Origin: Halobacteriovorax sp. HLS
GTDB lineage: Bacteria > Bdellovibrionota > Bacteriovoracia > Bacteriovoracales > Bacteriovoracaceae
DNA: 64,000 bases
Assembly: GCF_004006665.1 (NCBI RefSeq)
Contig: NZ_QOCL01000009.1
Location: 124,001 to 188,000 of the forward strand
Direction: 5' to 3'
The position numbers and the translations under genes are program-made. Within the stretch, counting starts at the first letter, position 1; every line of letters starts with the position of its first letter. A model generated the notes under the pieces. The model was given only the letters and a program-made list of their open reading frames with translations. It did not search any database and was not told the DNA's origin. Shown here one piece after another: positions 42,794 through 52,740 of the stretch.

Positions 42794-43269
42794 GTAAGAA
42801 TATTGAACTCAATGAATTTGCAAACTTGATTTTAAACCGATCAGCTTCTTTGGAAGATATACACATTGATAAGGCAACCAGAGAAAATCTATGGGTTTAT
42901 AGAAATAATTTTCTCATGGGACATATTAAACATTTAAAAGAAGTTTTTCCAATTAGCTGTGAAATTTTAGGAGATAGAAATTTTAATTTCTTCGTAGCTC
43001 ATTACTTAGATGAATACCCTCCCCAAAGTGAAAATCTTAATAACTATGGAGCCTCTCTAAGTATCTTTTTTGCAAATAGGGAAGAACTAAAAGAAATCAA
43101 TTATATCTCATATCTTTCTAAGCTAGAGTGGGCCGTTTTTAGTCAAGATATAAGTGAGTTAGAGCTTCCTCGCGGAGTGTACTCTTTATGGGAGGCGATT
43201 AGTAATAAAGAAGATTGTCAGCAAATTATTATAGATGAAAATGAAATAGAAAGAATTAAATTTGAATAA
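42790..43269 (+). CDS. bufC: DUF2063 partner protein (BufC)
   Basis: 159 residues, shorter than many DUF2063 proteins (about 250), because the usual C-terminal part seems missing or reduced. The N-terminal helices NLWVYRNNFLMGHIKHLKEVFP, EILGDRNFNFFVAHYL, EYPPQSENLNNYGASLSIFF and YLSKLEWAVF match the DUF2063 core that recruits precursor peptide to the MNIO enzyme. Overlaps bufB by four bases. A short BufC is worth noting. Confidence 0.85.
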   Translation: MSKNIELNEFANLILNRSASLEDIHIDKATRENLWVYRNNFLMGHIKHLKEVFPISCEILGDRNFNFFVAHYLDEYPPQSENLNNYGASLSIFFANREELKEINYISYLSKLEWAVFSQDISELELPRGVYSLWEAISNKEDCQQIIIDENEIERIKFE

Positions 43270-43279
43270 TGGAGAACAT

Positions 43280-43876
43280 ATGAAAAAACTAATATTATCA
43301 CTATTACTAGCAATTACTTTTAGCGCCCAAGCAAAGTCTGAAAAATGGATTATTGATACTGCTCATTCCAAGGTCGGCTTTGAAATTAGCCACCTTGTTA
43401 TAGCTACTGTAGAAGGAAAGTTTACGCAATTTTCTGGAGATATTTTCTTTGATGCTAGGGATAAAGGTAACGCTAAGAGCTCGTTGAAAATTAAAACATC
43501 TATCGATGCTTCGACAATTGATACGGGTAATGAAAAGAGGGATCAACACTTAAAAAGTGGAGACTTCTTTGATGTCAAAAAATTTCCAAAAGTAACCTTT
43601 GTTTCTACAAGAGTCGCTTCAAAGGATAATAGAAATTTAAAAATTGAAGGTGATCTAACGATGGCCGGTGTAACAAAGAAGGTAACTCTCGATACTACTT
43701 ATCTTGGAGCTGTTGAAGCTTATGATGTAAAGAGAATTGCTTTTAAAGCAACCACAACAATAAAAAGAGAGGATTTTGGGCTGAAGTGGAATGATGTTGT
43801 TGAGGCCGGTCCTGTAGTAGGCTCAGAAGTTACAATTGAATTAAGAATTCAAGCAAAAAGAGCTGCTGATCTCTAG
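43280..43876 (+). CDS. YceI family protein encoded with the bufferin genes
   Basis: 198 residues from the ATG at 43280, which has GGAGAA four bases upstream and gives the signal peptide MKKLILSLLLAITFSAQA. Of the three YceI proteins here, this is the most typical: AHSKVGFEISHLVIATVEGKF, SIDTGNEKRDQHLKSGDFF, ITMAG-like KIEGDLTMAGVTKK and REDFGLKWNDVVEAGP. It follows bufC by ten bases, so it is the fourth gene of that operon. It could handle lipid or quinone-type ligands linked to envelope stress. Confidence 0.88.
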   Translation: MKKLILSLLLAITFSAQAKSEKWIIDTAHSKVGFEISHLVIATVEGKFTQFSGDIFFDARDKGNAKSSLKIKTSIDASTIDTGNEKRDQHLKSGDFFDVKKFPKVTFVSTRVASKDNRNLKIEGDLTMAGVTKKVTLDTTYLGAVEAYDVKRIAFKATTTIKREDFGLKWNDVVEAGPVVGSEVTIELRIQAKRAADL

Positions 43877-43880
43877 TTTA

Positions 43881-44816
43881 TTACAGTTGGGCTAGATACT
43901 TATCTAGCTCAATGAAACTTTCCATTGGCAATAAGTTCTTTGTATTTTTAAATTGATCTTTGTTATATCTACCTGGACCTCCAAGTATCAACTTCTGAGA
44001 CTTACTAATATTATATGTAATCGTACGAATATATTCTGTCAGGTTATTAGAGTAACTTTTCTTTGCTGAATAATGAGTTCCAATAATAATAGTACTAATA
44101 TCTAATGCCTTCACTGTTTCTAATAAAGCAAGGGGAGGTAGATTAGGTCCAAGATAAATTATTTCGTGATCATATTCAAGGCATAAAAGACTTGCGAGTA
44201 GAATTCCAAATTCATGTAATTCTCCCTCCATTGTTGTTAGTGCAATTTTCTGCCTCTGCCCCGATGATGATTCATACTCACTATAGATATACTGACCAAT
44301 GTGAAACTTTATTATACTTGATAGAGCATGCTCGTGAGAAATACTCAGTCGTTCATCATAAACCATCTGACCGACTCTTTGTAATAGAGGAGATAGTACT
44401 TTAAAGACCAAATCTTTTGGACGTAGGTTTAATTTTATTTTCTTTAACTCATGAGTAATAATTTCAAGTCTATATTCTTTAAGTGCTAAAAGAAGTCCTT
44501 CTACTATTTTTTCTATCTCAGATTCTTTTAAGGTATTCAGTGCCTTTTCATTGATTATGTAAGAATGGCCTTCATATTCTTTAATGAGTGCCTCTAACTC
44601 TTTAATAGATTTATTAGCGACCTTACTAATTGAATGGCCTTGTGTTGTAAGGGCCTTTAGATAACGAAGCTTCTTGATATCTGACTTAGTATATTCTCTG
44701 TATCCAGAAGTCGACCTATTAGGTGTTACTGCTTGATAGCGGTTTTCCCAGGCCCTTAGTGTAAGGGCTGGGATTTCTGTAATTTTAGACACTTGGGATA
44801 TCGAGTATATAGACAT
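43881..44816 (-). CDS. MerR-family regulator with B12-binding domain (LitR/CarH-like)
   Basis: 311 residues. MerR helix-turn-helix (ISQVSKITEIPALTLRAWENRY, residues 5-26; NRSTSGYREY wing) followed by a helical and Rossmann B12-binding module. ELHEFG is the E-x-H-x-x-G motif whose His ligates cobalamin cobalt. In CarH a Trp nine residues before an EH pair caps adenosyl-B12; here the EH pair is present (SISHEHA) but the Trp position reads Val. This suggests altered light or ligand response. Divergent from an SDR gene across a palindromic site. Confidence 0.88.
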   Translation of the reverse strand: MSIYSISQVSKITEIPALTLRAWENRYQAVTPNRSTSGYREYTKSDIKKLRYLKALTTQGHSISKVANKSIKELEALIKEYEGHSYIINEKALNTLKESEIEKIVEGLLLALKEYRLEIITHELKKIKLNLRPKDLVFKVLSPLLQRVGQMVYDERLSISHEHALSSIIKFHIGQYIYSEYESSSGQRQKIALTTMEGELHEFGILLASLLCLEYDHEIIYLGPNLPPLALLETVKALDISTIIIGTHYSAKKSYSNNLTEYIRTITYNISKSQKLILGGPGRYNKDQFKNTKNLLPMESFIELDKYLAQL

Positions 44817-44823
44817 ACTTAAT

Positions 44824-44838
44824 TATACAACATGTATA
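44824..44838. promoter_or_regulatory. Palindromic operator candidate between the B12-MerR gene and the SDR gene
   Basis: TATACA-ACA-TGTATA is a perfect six-base inverted repeat, eight bases before the start of the regulator gene. Its half-sites resemble the T(G/A)TACA type reported for LitR-like regulators, although there the halves are further apart. Autoregulation and divergent control of the SDR-lipocalin pair are plausible. Confidence 0.55.
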
Positions 44839-44895
44839 GGGTTTGTGGAATGCTTTTAAACAATTAATCTTATATATTAGTGTAAAGGAGTTCTT

Positions 44896-45834
44896 ATGAA
44901 TATTTTAATTACTGGTGCTAGCGGTTTTGTAGGTTCAAGTTTAATCGATCAATTAACCAGACTAGGAAAATATAAGATACGAGTTCTGACAACAGGATCT
45001 AAGAGTAATTTTGATGAATCAATTGAGGTCTTTAATTGGAATGTGTCCACTGGGTATATTGAACAGGGAGCTCTAGATGGAGTTGATTCGATTATTCACC
45101 TAGCTGGTGCAGGAATCGCTGATGCCAGATGGACGCAAGAGCGTAAGAAGTTAATTTTGGACTCAAGAGTTATGGGGACACAATTACTACTCAATGAAAT
45201 AAAAGAAAATTCACTAAAGCTTAAATCCTTTGTAACAGCTTCGGCCATCGGTATTTATGGAAGTTGTGGAAGTGAAGTCTTAAATGAACTCTCAGAAAGA
45301 GGTAGTGGTTATTTAAGTGATGTATGCTCAAAATGGGAAGAATCATTACTCGCTAGCGATCTTGGTGATACTAGAAAAGTGGCCTTAAGAACAGGAATTG
45401 TTTTAGGCGATGGTGGAGCTTTGGCCAAGATGAAAATGCCCTTCTATCTAGGAGCAGGTGGGCGCCTTGGAAGTGGTAAGCAGTATATGAGTTGGATACA
45501 TATCAATGACCTTTGTCGTATGTATATTGAGGCAATTGAAAATGACGACATTGAGGGAGTCTTGAATGCAACTGCACCAACACCTGTGACTAATAGTGAG
45601 TTCACTAATATCTTTGGAAAACTTATTAAAAGGCCGACTTTTATACCTGTTCCGTCTCTTTCTTTGAAAATTTTATTTGGTGAAATGAGTGAGATTCTAC
45701 TAGAGGGACAAAATGTAGAGCCTCAGAAGTTTTTAGAAAAAGGGTTTGTCTTTAAATATCCAGATCTTGAAAGTGCACTGAAGAATGCATTAAATATAAA
45801 ATCGAAGCTCAAAGAAGTTTGGGCTGTTTTTTAG
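44896..45834 (+). CDS. TIGR01777-type NAD(P)-dependent epimerase/SDR
   Basis: 312 residues. Rossmann motif ILITGASGFVGSSL (residues 3-16), then GAGIADARWTQERKKLILDSR, ASAIGIYG, and the C-terminal FEMSEILLEGQNV-like region of the TIGR01777 group (YfcH/SULA-like), which are sugar-epimerase-related oxidoreductases of unknown substrate. AAAGGAG precedes the ATG. Genes of this type recur beside LitR/CarH regulators and photolyases. The lipocalin gene follows after six bases. Confidence 0.9.
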   Translation: MNILITGASGFVGSSLIDQLTRLGKYKIRVLTTGSKSNFDESIEVFNWNVSTGYIEQGALDGVDSIIHLAGAGIADARWTQERKKLILDSRVMGTQLLLNEIKENSLKLKSFVTASAIGIYGSCGSEVLNELSERGSGYLSDVCSKWEESLLASDLGDTRKVALRTGIVLGDGGALAKMKMPFYLGAGGRLGSGKQYMSWIHINDLCRMYIEAIENDDIEGVLNATAPTPVTNSEFTNIFGKLIKRPTFIPVPSLSLKILFGEMSEILLEGQNVEPQKFLEKGFVFKYPDLESALKNALNIKSKLKEVWAVF

Positions 45835-45840
45835 GAGTTA

Positions 45841-46368
45841 ATGATTATGAAATTTATGTTGTTGTTATTGTTATCGTTAAGTTTCAGCGTTAATGCTAAA
45901 GTTGAAACAGTTGAGAAAGTGGAGTTAGATAGATACCTAGGTAAATGGTATGAAATAGCATCTTATCCGCAATGGTTTCAAAAGGATTGCACAGCTGTTT
46001 CTGCTGAATACTCTTTAAAAAAGAGTGGGAATATTAGAGTTATAAACTCTTGTCGAAAATTTAGCCCAGATGGTGAACTTAAAATTGCTAAGGGAACAGC
46101 AAGGGTAAAGGATAAGGAAACAGGAGCGAAGCTATCAGTTCAGTTTTTCTTACCATTTATCAGAATACCTTTTCTTGAAGGAAAGTATTGGGTAATAATG
46201 CTTGATGAGCAAGACTACCAATACTCAGTTGTAAGTGACCCAAAAATGGAGACTCTATGGATTCTCTCTAGAACTAAGGTTATGGATGAATATCTTTACC
46301 AGACGATTTTAGACGAGCTAAAGTATAAGGGTTATGATCTTTCTAAATTAAAGAAAATGGTTCACTAA
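45841..46368 (+). CDS. Lipocalin family protein (Blc-like)
   Basis: 175 residues with a signal peptide and no lipobox Cys, so unlike E. coli Blc it is a free periplasmic form. Lipocalin motif: LDRYLGKWYEIASYPQWFQ (G-x-W at residues 34-36), and TLWILSRTKVMDEY near the end, the second conserved region. Such proteins bind hydrophobic ligands such as lysophospholipids. The start may be 45841 or the ATG at 45847, which has a better-spaced AGGAG. Operon partner of the SDR. Confidence 0.9.
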   Translation: MIMKFMLLLLLSLSFSVNAKVETVEKVELDRYLGKWYEIASYPQWFQKDCTAVSAEYSLKKSGNIRVINSCRKFSPDGELKIAKGTARVKDKETGAKLSVQFFLPFIRIPFLEGKYWVIMLDEQDYQYSVVSDPKMETLWILSRTKVMDEYLYQTILDELKYKGYDLSKLKKMVH

Positions 46369-46402
46369 AAAAATGGTTGAGCAAATTTTATATTTGCTCA
46401 AC
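46366..46402 (-). terminator. Terminator of the sigma/anti-sigma operon, overlapping two genes
   Basis: Read on the minus strand, GTTGAGCAAA and TTTGCTCAAC form a ten-base stem, followed by CATTTTTTT. The stop of the membrane protein gene lies in the hairpin and the T-run runs up to the lipocalin stop on the other strand. On the plus strand no T-run follows. Confidence 0.75.
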
Positions 46403-46903
46403 TCTACTTCTTAAATAATGTCCGCAAAATATTCCAATAAAAGAAGAGCTTAGCGCTCCCAAAATCCAAAATAGACTTGTCATCATAAAAATATCTGCAC
46501 CTGCTAATAGAAATACACTTAAAGAAATTAAGAGTAATGAGACAAAGTATAATCCATTTGTTTTTAGTATAAGATTTAATTCACTACGACTTATAATTAA
46601 GCCCGCAAATAACATTGATGGTCCCATGAAGATTGCACCACAAATAAGCATGCAAATGATTGCACCGAAATTATGATGGAAGTAGTGAAATACTTCGTAA
46701 TTTGAGGTAAAACTCAAGTGGTATTGAGGGCATATTAGAAGAGTTATCATTCCTACAAAAAGTTGAACCAAGAAAATCTTGAAAAAAACATTTACATGAG
46801 TTGGGTGAAGCTCTGTCATGATAGTATTTTCTAAGGTCTTAGAAAGCTCTTTAGGCGGACTCATCTGATCTTCTTTTAAAAAACTAATATAGTCTTTATT
46901 CAT
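46388..46903 (-). CDS. Membrane protein, probable anti-sigma factor
   Basis: 171 residues. A soluble N-terminus of about 38 residues (SPPKELSKTLENTIMTELHP) precedes four or five hydrophobic helices, one with NFGAIICMLICGAIFMGPS. A short cytosolic N-terminus that could bind a sigma factor and a multi-pass membrane part are typical of ECF anti-sigma proteins, though no CxxC or zinc motif is seen. It overlaps the sigma gene by eight bases, which supports the pairing. Confidence 0.62.
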   Translation of the reverse strand: MNKDYISFLKEDQMSPPKELSKTLENTIMTELHPTHVNVFFKIFLVQLFVGMITLLICPQYHLSFTSNYEVFHYFHHNFGAIICMLICGAIFMGPSMLFAGLIISRSELNLILKTNGLYFVSLLLISLSVFLLAGADIFMMTSLFWILGALSSSFIGIFCGHYLRSRVEQI

Positions 46904-47432
46904 TTGAATCTCCTGCTAGATACTTCTTTCTGAGTTTGCCTATGCCTCTAGAGATGATTTTTCTTACATTCGAGCTACTCGTATTGAGTAAAATTGAAAT
47001 CTCCTCAAACTCATTATCAGAAAAGTATCTAAGATCTATTGCTTTTTTTTCATTAGAGCTTAAAGAAGCATTTTCTAGATTTATATCGATTTTCTCAGAA
47101 CTCTCTTCCTCTAGGATGAGAAGTTCTTCTTGAAGTTCAGTCGTTTCAACCTTCTTCTTTTTGACGTAGTCTAGGAACTCATTCCTAGTTATTGTATAAA
47201 TCCATTGAAGAACTTCATATTTAGGGTCGTACTTGAATCTTACTTTGTGAAACTTCAAAAAGGTATTTTGAAAGATATCATTTATGGAGTTTGTATCGGA
47301 TAGACGCTTATATAAATAAGTATAGACTTTGGATTGATGTCTTTCATATAGAACTTGAAAAGCTTGAGACTCATCTGCTTGATAAAGTTCCATCAATTTC
47401 TTGTCATCTAAATGTGAAAATGGGTTGCCCAT
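46896..47432 (-). CDS. ECF-type RNA polymerase sigma factor
   Basis: 178 residues. Region 2 carries AFQVLYERHQSKVYTYLYKRL, DIFQNTFLKFHKVRFKYDP and LQWIYTITRNEFLDYVKKKK; region 4 has NEKKAIDLRYFSDNEFEEISILLNTSSSNVRKIISRGIGKLR, a normal recognition helix. The order matches sigma-70 family ECF factors, with an acidic linker between. Stop and start overlap with a membrane protein gene. Encoded about 2 kb from the B12-MerR regulator; shared control is possible. Confidence 0.92.
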   Translation of the reverse strand: MGNPFSHLDDKKLMELYQADESQAFQVLYERHQSKVYTYLYKRLSDTNSINDIFQNTFLKFHKVRFKYDPKYEVLQWIYTITRNEFLDYVKKKKVETTELQEELLILEEESSEKIDINLENASLSSNEKKAIDLRYFSDNEFEEISILLNTSSSNVRKIISRGIGKLRKKYLAGDSNE

Positions 47433-47602
47433 CTCCTGTCCTATTTATTGGTTGGCCATCATATATACCATACTGGATATCAATGACTTTCTCGACTAAA
47501 TGATTGAAAAGGGCTTGATGCCACTATGCGTTGTCGAGTTTTATTTATAAAATACAATAATACTCTTTGATATTGAATAATTTTATTGATGAAGTACAGC
47601 GA

Positions 47603-47621
47603 AAAGGTGCATGGCACCTTT
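47603..47621. repeat. Palindrome upstream of isocitrate dehydrogenase, REP-like
   Basis: AAAGGTGC-ATG-GCACCTTT is a perfect eight-base inverted repeat in the 249-base gap 47433-47681, 61 bases before the icd start. Palindromes of the GGTGC...GCACC kind are common as REP-type repeats in many bacteria. No second copy and no RAYT transposase is seen in the window. It could also be an operator. No other structure stands out in the gap. Confidence 0.45.
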
Positions 47622-47678
47622 ATAAAAATAACACTTTATTATATTATTCCCTTAATTTTCACACTCTTTCAAAGGTAA

Positions 47679-49898
<2,220 letters not shown>

Positions 49899-49909
49899 TT
49901 TTCGTTATG

Positions 49910-49940
49910 CAGGCCTTTCAATTTGGAAGGCCTGTAATAT
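49910..49940 (+). terminator. Hairpin after isocitrate dehydrogenase
   Basis: CAGGCCTT and AAGGCCTG pair with two more internal pairs (T-G and C-G) around an AATTT loop. The following TAATATAG is only partly T-rich. Eleven bases after the icd stop. Good stem, weak tail. Confidence 0.55.
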
Positions 49941-50018
49941 AGATAGTATCTAATTATTCTAATTCAAATTTCACAAGTGAGTTGATAGAAGTTTCTAAAT
50001 TAATTTTTAGGAGTTTTT

Positions 50019-50498
50019 ATGAAGTTACTGGCATTGATATTATTTATTTCAACAAGTTTTCAGGTGTTTGCAAATGATTTAACAAGTACTGAATCTTATG
50101 ACTTATCAACGGATCTGGATAATATCTGTGGAGATACTTGGTGCGAGGGAGACTTTAACTGGTCTGTAGATAACTTTAGCTGTGATTTAAAAAATGAGAC
50201 TTGTACAGTCGATCTTACATTGATTGAAGAGTTCTATTATGATGAATATACAACAAGAGAAGAGTTTCTTACTCAAAAGAAAAAAGTAGAGACTAAATTA
50301 AATATCGATATCGTTGAAGATTATGAATATTCTTCAATTCACTGGCAACAAACTTGTACAATTACTGATGTAAAATCAAAAGAGTCTCTCTTTGATGAAA
50401 CAAAGTATCATGTATTTTCTGATATGGTTTATTACAATGTTTTAGACTGTGTAACTGAAATTGAAGAAGCCTACTGGTCTGCGGCAGACTCTCTTTAA
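50019..50498 (+). CDS. Small acidic secreted protein, unknown
   Basis: 159 residues with a signal peptide (MKLLALILFISTSFQVFA). The mature part is very acidic (many Asp, Glu and Tyr) and has six Cys (NICGDTWCEG, FSCDLKNETCTVD, QQTCTI, LDCVTE), so three disulfides are possible. Predicted mixed beta. No family recognised. Independent by spacing. Confidence 0.68.
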   Translation: MKLLALILFISTSFQVFANDLTSTESYDLSTDLDNICGDTWCEGDFNWSVDNFSCDLKNETCTVDLTLIEEFYYDEYTTREEFLTQKKKVETKLNIDIVEDYEYSSIHWQQTCTITDVKSKESLFDETKYHVFSDMVYYNVLDCVTEIEEAYWSAADSL

Positions 50499-50556
50499 AA
50501 AATATCTGACTTTTTATCAAAATAATCATAAACTATCGCCCATCAGGAGATAGTTT

Positions 50557-51678
50557 ATGATTAAAATTACAGACAGCTTTGATAGTGGAAATATTAGAGT
50601 ATTAGATTGCTCTGACCCAAATAATATCCAATTAGAAATTAAAAAAGATCACCAATCAGACTTCTTTCAATGGTTTCACTTCCAAGTGCAAGCTACTCCT
50701 GGAACAAAGCTTAAGTTGAGAATTATGAACGCACACGAGAGTGCTTATGTCCCTGGTTGGAAAGATTATAAGGCCGTTGCAAGTTACGATAAATTAGACT
50801 GGTTTAGAGTAGAGACAACTTCATTTGATGGCAAAGAATTAGTCATAGAATTTACTCCTCAGTTCAGTAGTACTCGTTTTTGTTACTTCGCTCCTTACAG
50901 TAATGAGAGGCATTTAGATTTACTAGAAAGCTCTCAATTAGATGTTAAGTGTACTTCTTTCTCTTTAGGAGAAACTCTTGATGGAAGGGAGATGACTTTA
51001 TTAAAAGTGGGAAGCGGAGAAAAGAAGGTTTGGATGACCGCACGTCAACACCCTGGTGAGTCTATGGCAGAGTGGTTTGTTGAAGGATTTTTAGAAACCT
51101 TACTCAATGAGGCTGAGCCGATATCTCGAAAAGTACTAGAGAAGGCGAGCTTTTATATTGTGCCTAATATGAACCCTGACGGTTCATTTAGAGGACATTT
51201 ACGCACGAATGCTGCTGGCATAAACCTTAATCGTGAGTGGCAAACTCCTAGTCTAGAGAAAAGCCCAGAGGTTTTCCATGTGAGAAATATGATGGATGAT
51301 GTGGGAGTTGACCTCTTCTTAGATATTCATGGAGATGAAAATCTTCCGTACAACTTTGTTGCTGGCTGTGAGGGAAATGCGAGTTTCACTGATGAAATTG
51401 AGCGCCTTGGAAATTTATTTAGAGAAGCTTTTGTTCTTTCATCTCCAGACTTTCAAACAGAGTTTGGTTATCCTGTGAATAAGAAAGGTGAGGGGAATAT
51501 GACTGTTGCAACTAATGCTGTCAGTGATAGATTTAACTGCTTGGCCTTTACTTTAGAGATGCCCTTTAAAGATAATGCTAAATTACCATGTCCTAAATAT
51601 GGATGGTCACCACAAAGAAGTAAAATTCTTGGAAGAGATATTCTGAGACCTATTCTTACTGTACTAGAGCAAATCTAA
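50557..51678 (+). CDS. M14 family cytosolic carboxypeptidase-like protein
   Basis: 373 residues, no signal peptide. N-terminal beta-domain (residues 1-120: WFHFQVQATPGTKLKLRI) followed by the M14 catalytic domain with TARQHPGESMAEW (His and Glu zinc ligands), NPDGSFRGHLRTNAAGINLNREW and FLDIHGDEN (His ligand), and FTLEMPF (general base Glu). This two-domain architecture is that of the Nna1/CCP-like bacterial carboxypeptidases, some of which remove side-chain-linked or C-terminal glutamates from proteins. GGAG lies about seven bases before the ATG. Confidence 0.9.
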   Translation: MIKITDSFDSGNIRVLDCSDPNNIQLEIKKDHQSDFFQWFHFQVQATPGTKLKLRIMNAHESAYVPGWKDYKAVASYDKLDWFRVETTSFDGKELVIEFTPQFSSTRFCYFAPYSNERHLDLLESSQLDVKCTSFSLGETLDGREMTLLKVGSGEKKVWMTARQHPGESMAEWFVEGFLETLLNEAEPISRKVLEKASFYIVPNMNPDGSFRGHLRTNAAGINLNREWQTPSLEKSPEVFHVRNMMDDVGVDLFLDIHGDENLPYNFVAGCEGNASFTDEIERLGNLFREAFVLSSPDFQTEFGYPVNKKGEGNMTVATNAVSDRFNCLAFTLEMPFKDNAKLPCPKYGWSPQRSKILGRDILRPILTVLEQI

Positions 51679-51694
51679 GTCATTAATTTTATTG

Positions 51695-51724
51695 CTCCAC
51701 AGATATTGAATAGTTTCTGTGGAG
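51695..51724 (+). terminator. Hairpin after the M14 gene
   Basis: CTCCACAGA and TCTGTGGAG form a nine-base stem around a 12-base loop, with no T-run after it. It may be a weak terminator or an RNA-stabilising hairpin. Confidence 0.35.
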
Positions 51725-51800
51725 TGTCTAATACCACTCGTCTCCATATAAGTTTTACAAGAATTCCTTCATTTCATAATTTTCTATTTATAGTAACTCT

Positions 51801-52715
51801 ATGAAGTCTATATTTATCTATCTTTGTTTTATTACGAACACTTTCGCATTATTTCAAACCCATTGTGGGGAGAATACTTTTGAACACTCTCAGGCATATG
51901 TCATAAAAGAGCGTTCTATTACTTGTGAAAAAATTGATTATTTTCAAAGTATAATTAAAGATATTTCAAACTTCTTTGAAGAGCCTCCATTTGTTAGGCT
52001 ATTCATAGGCCTTAAATCATCTAATGCCTCTTTTGACTATGGAGAATCGATTAATATTCCTCTTCAGTTAGTCTATGCAAATCATTATGGTAGTGAGTAC
52101 TATCCTGATTCGAACCTTAGTGAATATATACTTGCTCACGAATATGGACATGCGATTTTTACAAACCTCTTGAAGAATAATGAGTTCTATAGAGAGATAT
52201 ATCTAGTAGATAAACAAGTATCAAAACTAGAATTTAAAAGAAAGATAGAAGGGAGTCTTGAAGAAGATGATCAGTTAAGACTAGCTGATTTAACTCTAAA
52301 GAAAAGAAGCTTTAATAAAGTTAGAAGACTTCTTAATGACTATAGTGAGTTCTTTTCTGATGTCGTTGCAGTTTACTATGCTAATGATAAAGAAGTTATG
52401 GTCGATGCACTTTATTCGTTTTCGATGTCAGATCAACAGTTTAGCCTTGCCATGGCAAGAAGCTTTAGTGAGAGAGAGATAGATATTGAGGACCGTCTTT
52501 ATACAGAAGAGCATGCTTCTCTTGTTCTTGTAAGACAATTTGTTGGAAAGAATTTTTGGCCAAAAACCGATGATGAGAAAACGAATAATTTAAAATTAAT
52601 ATTTAAATCAATTGAACAAGAGATTCTTTTACGATTGAGGCAAGAAGAGTTTCGTCTTAATCCTAAAATTATGAATGAAAGACTTATAAAACGAATTGAA
52701 AATCAGAATTTCTAG
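51801..52715 (+). CDS. Secreted HExxH putative zinc metallopeptidase
   Basis: 304 residues with a signal peptide (MKSIFIYLCFITNTFA). HEYGH in ILAHEYGHAIFTN gives two zinc His ligands and the catalytic Glu; a later DYSEFFSDVVAVYY holds Glu residues that could be the third ligand, as in gluzincins. The rest is helical and charged with no recognised domain. Length and order fit a small gluzincin. The stop is followed by a convergent hairpin. Target unknown. Confidence 0.72.
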   Translation: MKSIFIYLCFITNTFALFQTHCGENTFEHSQAYVIKERSITCEKIDYFQSIIKDISNFFEEPPFVRLFIGLKSSNASFDYGESINIPLQLVYANHYGSEYYPDSNLSEYILAHEYGHAIFTNLLKNNEFYREIYLVDKQVSKLEFKRKIEGSLEEDDQLRLADLTLKKRSFNKVRRLLNDYSEFFSDVVAVYYANDKEVMVDALYSFSMSDQQFSLAMARSFSEREIDIEDRLYTEEHASLVLVRQFVGKNFWPKTDDEKTNNLKLIFKSIEQEILLRLRQEEFRLNPKIMNERLIKRIENQNF

Positions 52716-52740
52716 GCCTCTTTGAGAGGCCTAGAGGCAT
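52712..52740. terminator. Bidirectional hairpin between the HExxH gene and a convergent gene
   Basis: CTAGGCCTCT and AGAGGCCTAG form a ten-base stem around TTG. Short T-rich stretches lie on both sides. The TAG of the HExxH gene lies in the left arm. Confidence 0.55.
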
